From Gemmatimonadota bacterium (GTDB taxonomy: Bacteria; Gemmatimonadota; Gemmatimonadetes; Gemmatimonadales; Gemmatimonadaceae): 64,000 bases of DNA. The position numbers and the translations under genes are program-made. Numbering within the stretch: position 1 is the first letter of the stretch; the number at the start of each line of letters is the position of its first letter. The notes under the pieces are model-generated. The model worked only from the letters and a program-made list of their open reading frames with translations, had not been told where the DNA came from and did no database searches. The stretch lies in NCBI GenBank assembly GCA_027307165.1, contig DAHUXM010000004.1:1-64000 (forward strand). The letters run 5' to 3'. This document shows positions 60,380-64,000 of this stretch, one piece after another.

Positions 60380-61290
60380 TGATGCGGCGCGCGCCGCACG
60401 ATGAGGACCGGGACAGGTTGATGTACGGTGCGCTTCTCGACGCGGTACGCGGATTGAGATGGCGTGCGCGCCGCGTGTCCCGCATAGCGGTGCCTGGTAT
60501 TCATCCGTCGCGCGTGCGTGGAACGTCCGCCGAATTCACGGAATACCGCGCATACCGGCAGGGCGACGATCTCAGACGCATCGACTGGAAGTTGTTCGCG
60601 CGGAGCGATCGTGCGCACGTACGGATCTCGGAGGAGCGGGCCGTGACGCCGACCTGTCTCGTGCTGGATGCGAGCGCGTCCATGGCGTTTCCGGATGGCC
60701 CTGGCTCCAAGTGGTCTCTCGCGCAGCAGCTTGCCGTCGCGCTCGCTTCCGTCGCGCACTCGGGTGGCGATCCGGTCGGGCTCATGATTGCGGGCAATCC
60801 GCACGCGACGATTCCACCGCGAACGCGGCGCGGAATCGTTGCTGAAGTGATTCAGAAGGTGGCAGACACGTCGGCCGCTGGAAGCAGTCCGCTGGCTGGT
60901 GCCCTCACAGCAGCCGCTCGTTCTGCGTCGAGAATAGCGATCGTGAGTGATTTCCTGGGTGATCTCGATGACGTGTCGAAAATTGCGTGCGAGCTGATCG
61001 CTGCCGGACGCGACGTGCATGCGGTGCACGTCATCGCCGCTGAAGAGCTCGATCCGCCTCGGGCCGTGTCGCTGGTTACCGATCCCGAGAGCAGCGACGT
61101 GCGTCGCTACATGGCGGACTCGGTGCGTGACGAATACCTGCGCTCGTACGCGGAGTGGAGAGAGGCGACGGGAGCGCGCTGGCTCGCGAGCGGAGCGGCC
61201 TATCGCACCATCGTTGTCGGGAAGGAGCCTGTGAGCCATTCCGTGCGGCGCGTGGTGCGCGACGAGCCGGCCGCGTCGCGGGCTGGATAA
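60379..61290 (+). CDS. DUF58 protein
   Basis: The 303-residue product has the DUF58 core: RGTSAEFTEYRAYRQGDDLRRIDWKLFARSD, followed by a VWA-like MIDAS motif in VLDASASMAF. No membrane segment is seen. It is the second gene of a MoxR-DUF58-VWA operon. The ATG at 60379 overlaps the moxR stop by one base; a GTG at 60376 is equally possible. Confidence 0.9.
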   Translation: MMRRAPHDEDRDRLMYGALLDAVRGLRWRARRVSRIAVPGIHPSRVRGTSAEFTEYRAYRQGDDLRRIDWKLFARSDRAHVRISEERAVTPTCLVLDASASMAFPDGPGSKWSLAQQLAVALASVAHSGGDPVGLMIAGNPHATIPPRTRRGIVAEVIQKVADTSAAGSSPLAGALTAAARSASRIAIVSDFLGDLDDVSKIACELIAAGRDVHAVHVIAAEELDPPRAVSLVTDPESSDVRRYMADSVRDEYLRSYAEWREATGARWLASGAAYRTIVVGKEPVSHSVRRVVRDEPAASRAG

Positions 61291-61308
61291 CGAATTGGCG
61301 AGAGCACA

Positions 61309-62460
61309 GTGAGCTTTCTGGCTCCGGGCTTTCTGATCGCAGCCGCAGGCGCTGCGTTGGGTGTAGTCGCGCTGCATTTCATCGTCACGCGACGGCCGCG
61401 CGCGGTTTCGTTTCCGACTGCGCGTTTCGTCCCGGACGTTCCCGTCGCAGCGCGTGCGAGATCGGTGCATCTCTCGGACCTGCTGCTGCTTGCGGTACGC
61501 GTCCTCATCATACTTCTCGCCGGAGCCGCGCTGGCTCGACCGATCTTCCCGCCGCAGCGCGAGCGCGTGGTACGCGTCATTGCTGCGGATGTATCGGGCT
61601 CCGTGCAGAACGTGGCCGAGACTCGCGACAGTGTGCGCGCGCTATTCAGGCCGGGCGATGCGGTCGTGCTGTTCGATACGGCAACGTGGCTGGTTGAAAC
61701 ACCGGATTCGGTCCGCGCACGTGCAGGCGTCGCGAGCAACGGATCGTTGTCGGCCGGACTCATCGGGGCGTTACGTGCCGGATCTCGCGTACGTGAAGGT
61801 GCGGACTCGGTGGAGCTGCTCGTGGTATCACCTGCGACACGTGCCGAGCGCGATCGTGCGACCGCGGCAATCCGCGCGCAGTGGCCCGGCCGCGGCCGAT
61901 TGGTCAGAGTGTCCGCGGCACCAGCGACCGACAGTCGTGTTGCACCGACAACGCAGGTGAGCTTTCTATCGGCATCGAGGCCGCGGCTCGCGGTGCCGCG
62001 GAATCGCATCGATACTGTCGGTGCGGTCGTCGCGGACGAGCACGTCGTCATCGCGCCATTTGAGCGGCGCTGGCGCTTTGTCTCCGACTCTCTGGCTCAC
62101 TCGCGTGTGATTGCGAGATGGGTCGACGGCGAGCCAGCTGCGATCGAGTGGGATAGTGCATCCACGTGTATGCGCTCCATTGCGGTGCCGGTCGATAGCA
62201 CCGGCGACATGCTCTTGCGTCCCAGCTTCGCCGGTTTTCGCGCGGCGCTGGCGAGACCATGTCTTCAAGTGGTATCTGCACCGGACCCGGAGGCGGCCAC
62301 GATGCTGGCGGCTACCGGAGGTCTCGCGACTGCCGCGCAGTTTCCTCCGTCCATGGATGTAGATTCACCGCTCGCTCGCTGGCTTGCTGCGCTCGCGATC
62401 GCGTTGGCGATCGTCGACATGATCCTGCGCCGCTCCCGAAATGAGGAGAGCGGCAAATGA
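61309..62460 (+). CDS. BatA-like N-terminal and VWA-domain membrane protein
   Basis: The 383-residue product has a BatA N-terminal domain (MSFLAPGFLIAAAGAALGVVALHFI with a second helix at about 60-78), a VWA-like domain with a MIDAS motif DVSGS in VIAADVSGSVQN, and a last helix at about 350-372. It probably works with MoxR and DUF58 in cell-envelope stress or protein assembly. It starts with GTG, 18 bases after DUF58, and overlaps the next gene by 4 bases (ATGA). Confidence 0.85.
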   Translation: MSFLAPGFLIAAAGAALGVVALHFIVTRRPRAVSFPTARFVPDVPVAARARSVHLSDLLLLAVRVLIILLAGAALARPIFPPQRERVVRVIAADVSGSVQNVAETRDSVRALFRPGDAVVLFDTATWLVETPDSVRARAGVASNGSLSAGLIGALRAGSRVREGADSVELLVVSPATRAERDRATAAIRAQWPGRGRLVRVSAAPATDSRVAPTTQVSFLSASRPRLAVPRNRIDTVGAVVADEHVVIAPFERRWRFVSDSLAHSRVIARWVDGEPAAIEWDSASTCMRSIAVPVDSTGDMLLRPSFAGFRAALARPCLQVVSAPDPEAATMLAATGGLATAAQFPPSMDVDSPLARWLAALAIALAIVDMILRRSRNEESGK

Positions 62461-64000
62461 CAGCGACTCAGCGCGTCGCGCGCGTGCAGTCACAACTGCG
62501 CGTCGTCGCGGTCATATCTGCATTTCTGTGGGGAGCAGCGATCCTGTGCGCAGTGCTTGCCGTGGAGCTCGTCATCGGCAACTGGACGCCGGGACGAGTT
62601 TCACGTGGCTGGGACTGGAACATCGCCCTCGGAATCGCGGTGATGGCCGCGCTCATTGTATTGTGGCGCGCACGCTTCGTACTTTCCGCGCGGCGGGTAG
62701 CGCTCTGGATGGAGGAGCGTGCTCCATCGTTGCAGTACGCATTGATCACTGCGAGCGATCGACAGGTGGCGGTCGACAAGAGTCTGCTCGAGGCACAGAT
62801 CGAGCGATCCAACATCGACACGTTCGTTCGCCCGGCAGTGCTCACGCCGGTCATCTATTCGGGCGTCGCATTATCGGTGATGGCGGGCGCGTTCGCAGCG
62901 GCACTGACGCTGGCATCCGGCCGCGCGAACACTGCCGCTCACGACGGCGGCGCGCACGTCGGTGTGAATGCTCCGACAGCGAACAGGCTTCTCGATCTCT
63001 CCGTTCGCGTAACCGCGCCGGCTTATGCAGGCGCAACAGTGCGGAAAATCAACGATCCGTCCGGTGTGACCGCGCTGGTCGGAAGCAGTGTAACGGTGCG
63101 GGGCACTGGAATGCCGGATGGAATCGATGCGAAGCTGGCTGATCGCGACATTCACGTTTCCGGCCGCGAGAACTGGCAGGTCAGTTTCAACGTGCCCGCA
63201 TCACCAACCACGATTTCGCTGACCGACCGGAGCTATGATCGCGTAATTGCGATCATACCGATCGCCGACCAGGCGCCCGTTGTAACAATGACTCAGCCCA
63301 GTCGCGATACAGTTTGGAGGCACGTGCCGACCGGCGCGATTTCCTTTGTCGCGCACGCTACGGACGACATCGGACTGACAGACGGCCACCTTGAATACAC
63401 TGTGACAACGGGCTCGGGTGAGGTGTTCAAGTCGCGGACGGGTACATTTGGCGTGTCGCGGCTCGGAGGCGCAAAGGCGGGCGATCTGCGCGGGGCGCTG
63501 GCGTTGCCGCAGCTTGGACTTGCCGAAGGGGCAATTCTCTCGGTCAGAGCTGTCGTATCCGACAACAACACGCTCACCGGACCGGGCAATGCCACGTCCG
63601 ACACGCGCACGTTCCGGGTTGCGCGGGCCGACGAATACGACTCTCTCGCAGTCGATGCAGCGCCGCCACCGCCGGTCGAGCGGTCGCTGCTCACCGAGCG
63701 GATGCTAATCGTGTCGGCGGAGTCGTTGCTCAAGAAGCGCGCCTCGCTCGATACCAGGGAGTTAGTCACGTCGTCCGGCCGTATCGGCCTGGATCAGGCC
63801 GACCTGCGCAAGAAGGTTTACAACATTCTGTACGAGCAGGATGAAGCGGGTGGCGATCTGGGAGTCGAAGGCGACGACGAAGAGCTCGACCCGCAGCTCG
63901 TGCTGAATCGCGATCTCAAACAGGCATACGATGCAATGTGGGACGCTGAGCGCTCGTTGAATGTCGGTGAGATCGACGCCGCGCTGCCCTTCATGACGCG
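62457..64000 (+). CDS. Large membrane protein of the MoxR/VWA operon, DUF4175-like, 3' truncated
   Basis: The frame is open from the ATG at 62457 to the last base (514 codons), so the C-terminus is outside the window. Two or three hydrophobic segments lie in the first 160 residues (VISAFLWGAAILCAVLAVEL, ALGIAVMAALIVLW, and GVALSVMAGAFAAALTL), followed by a long beta-rich extracytoplasmic domain and a charged region. Position after MoxR, DUF58 and VWA genes and the layout match the DUF4175-type proteins that follow such operons in Bacteroidetes and other groups. The name is tentative. Confidence 0.75.
   Translation, partial: MTATQRVARVQSQLRVVAVISAFLWGAAILCAVLAVELVIGNWTPGRVSRGWDWNIALGIAVMAALIVLWRARFVLSARRVALWMEERAPSLQYALITASDRQVAVDKSLLEAQIERSNIDTFVRPAVLTPVIYSGVALSVMAGAFAAALTLASGRANTAAHDGGAHVGVNAPTANRLLDLSVRVTAPAYAGATVRKINDPSGVTALVGSSVTVRGTGMPDGIDAKLADRDIHVSGRENWQVSFNVPASPTTISLTDRSYDRVIAIIPIADQAPVVTMTQPSRDTVWRHVPTGAISFVAHATDDIGLTDGHLEYTVTTGSGEVFKSRTGTFGVSRLGGAKAGDLRGALALPQLGLAEGAILSVRAVVSDNNTLTGPGNATSDTRTFRVARADEYDSLAVDAAPPPPVERSLLTERMLIVSAESLLKKRASLDTRELVTSSGRIGLDQADLRKKVYNILYEQDEAGGDLGVEGDDEELDPQLVLNRDLKQAYDAMWDAERSLNVGEIDAALPFMT

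Overview
The window is one continuous, GC-rich bacterial chromosome segment with dense gene packing, many 4-base start/stop overlaps, frequent GTG and TTG starts, and no transposase, integrase, phage gene or CRISPR array. The gene set fits a Gram-negative-type envelope organism: several predicted lipoproteins, a TolC/MFP export set, chemotaxis genes, Ku plus a LigD-type ligase, ergothioneine genes, a bacillithiol-disulfide-reductase-like protein, M28 and S9 peptidases and LytTR/LytS signalling. My best guess is a member of Gemmatimonadota or a nearby phylum. This is inference from gene content only.

Layout. 1-5002: a truncated hybrid histidine kinase, then a convergent three-gene phosphorelay set (CHASE3-PAS kinase, Rcp1-type receiver, REC-GAF-kinase fusion). 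4993-8972: an alpha/beta hydrolase, tRNA-Cys(GCA), and four coupled prepilin-like genes (GspH, GspI/PilV, GspJ/PilW and PilX types). 9059-12062: a LytS/LytTR pair and a two-domain rhodanese. 12530-16129: a consensus-like promoter, a SAM-II (metA motif) riboswitch and a GC-rich hairpin precede an ATP-grasp gene coupled to a flavin monooxygenase of the SsuD/SfnG type; a HipA-like kinase and a DUF3037 gene follow. 16141-18299: a YtrA-type GntR/ABC-2 operon with a palindrome over its own start codon. 18343-23679: a TVP38 protein, an M28 peptidase, an arylsulfotransferase-like lipoprotein and a FecCD/HmuV-type uptake pair. 23758-28036: TolC, membrane-fusion protein and MacB-type permease with no ATPase gene. 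28258-42447: CFA synthase, PAP2, prolyl oligopeptidase, Ku/phosphatase/LigD ligase, a small lipoprotein, an HD protein, an SDR, a YpdA-like reductase with ArfB, a methyltransferase, a radical SAM protein, a Ycf48-like protein and a YeaQ protein. 42544-46146: Nramp-like transporter, DUF2252 and HDOD genes. 46318-52948: a complete cheA-cheW-mcp-cheB-cheR operon without cheY. 53093-57000: a DedA protein and an egtB-egtD-egtA operon. 57174-64000: a membrane histidine kinase, a DUF3293 protein, and a MoxR-DUF58-VWA operon running into a large membrane protein cut by the window end.

The most interesting element is the SAM-II riboswitch at 12576-12627. It predicts that an otherwise uncharacterised ATP-grasp/flavin-monooxygenase pair belongs to sulfur or methionine metabolism. 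Secondary points are the co-occurrence of ergothioneine and bacillithiol-type thiol genes, a chemotaxis operon built around a cytoplasmic double-GAF receptor, an Nramp-like transporter with altered metal-site motifs, and a recurring pattern of compact hairpins between convergent genes.
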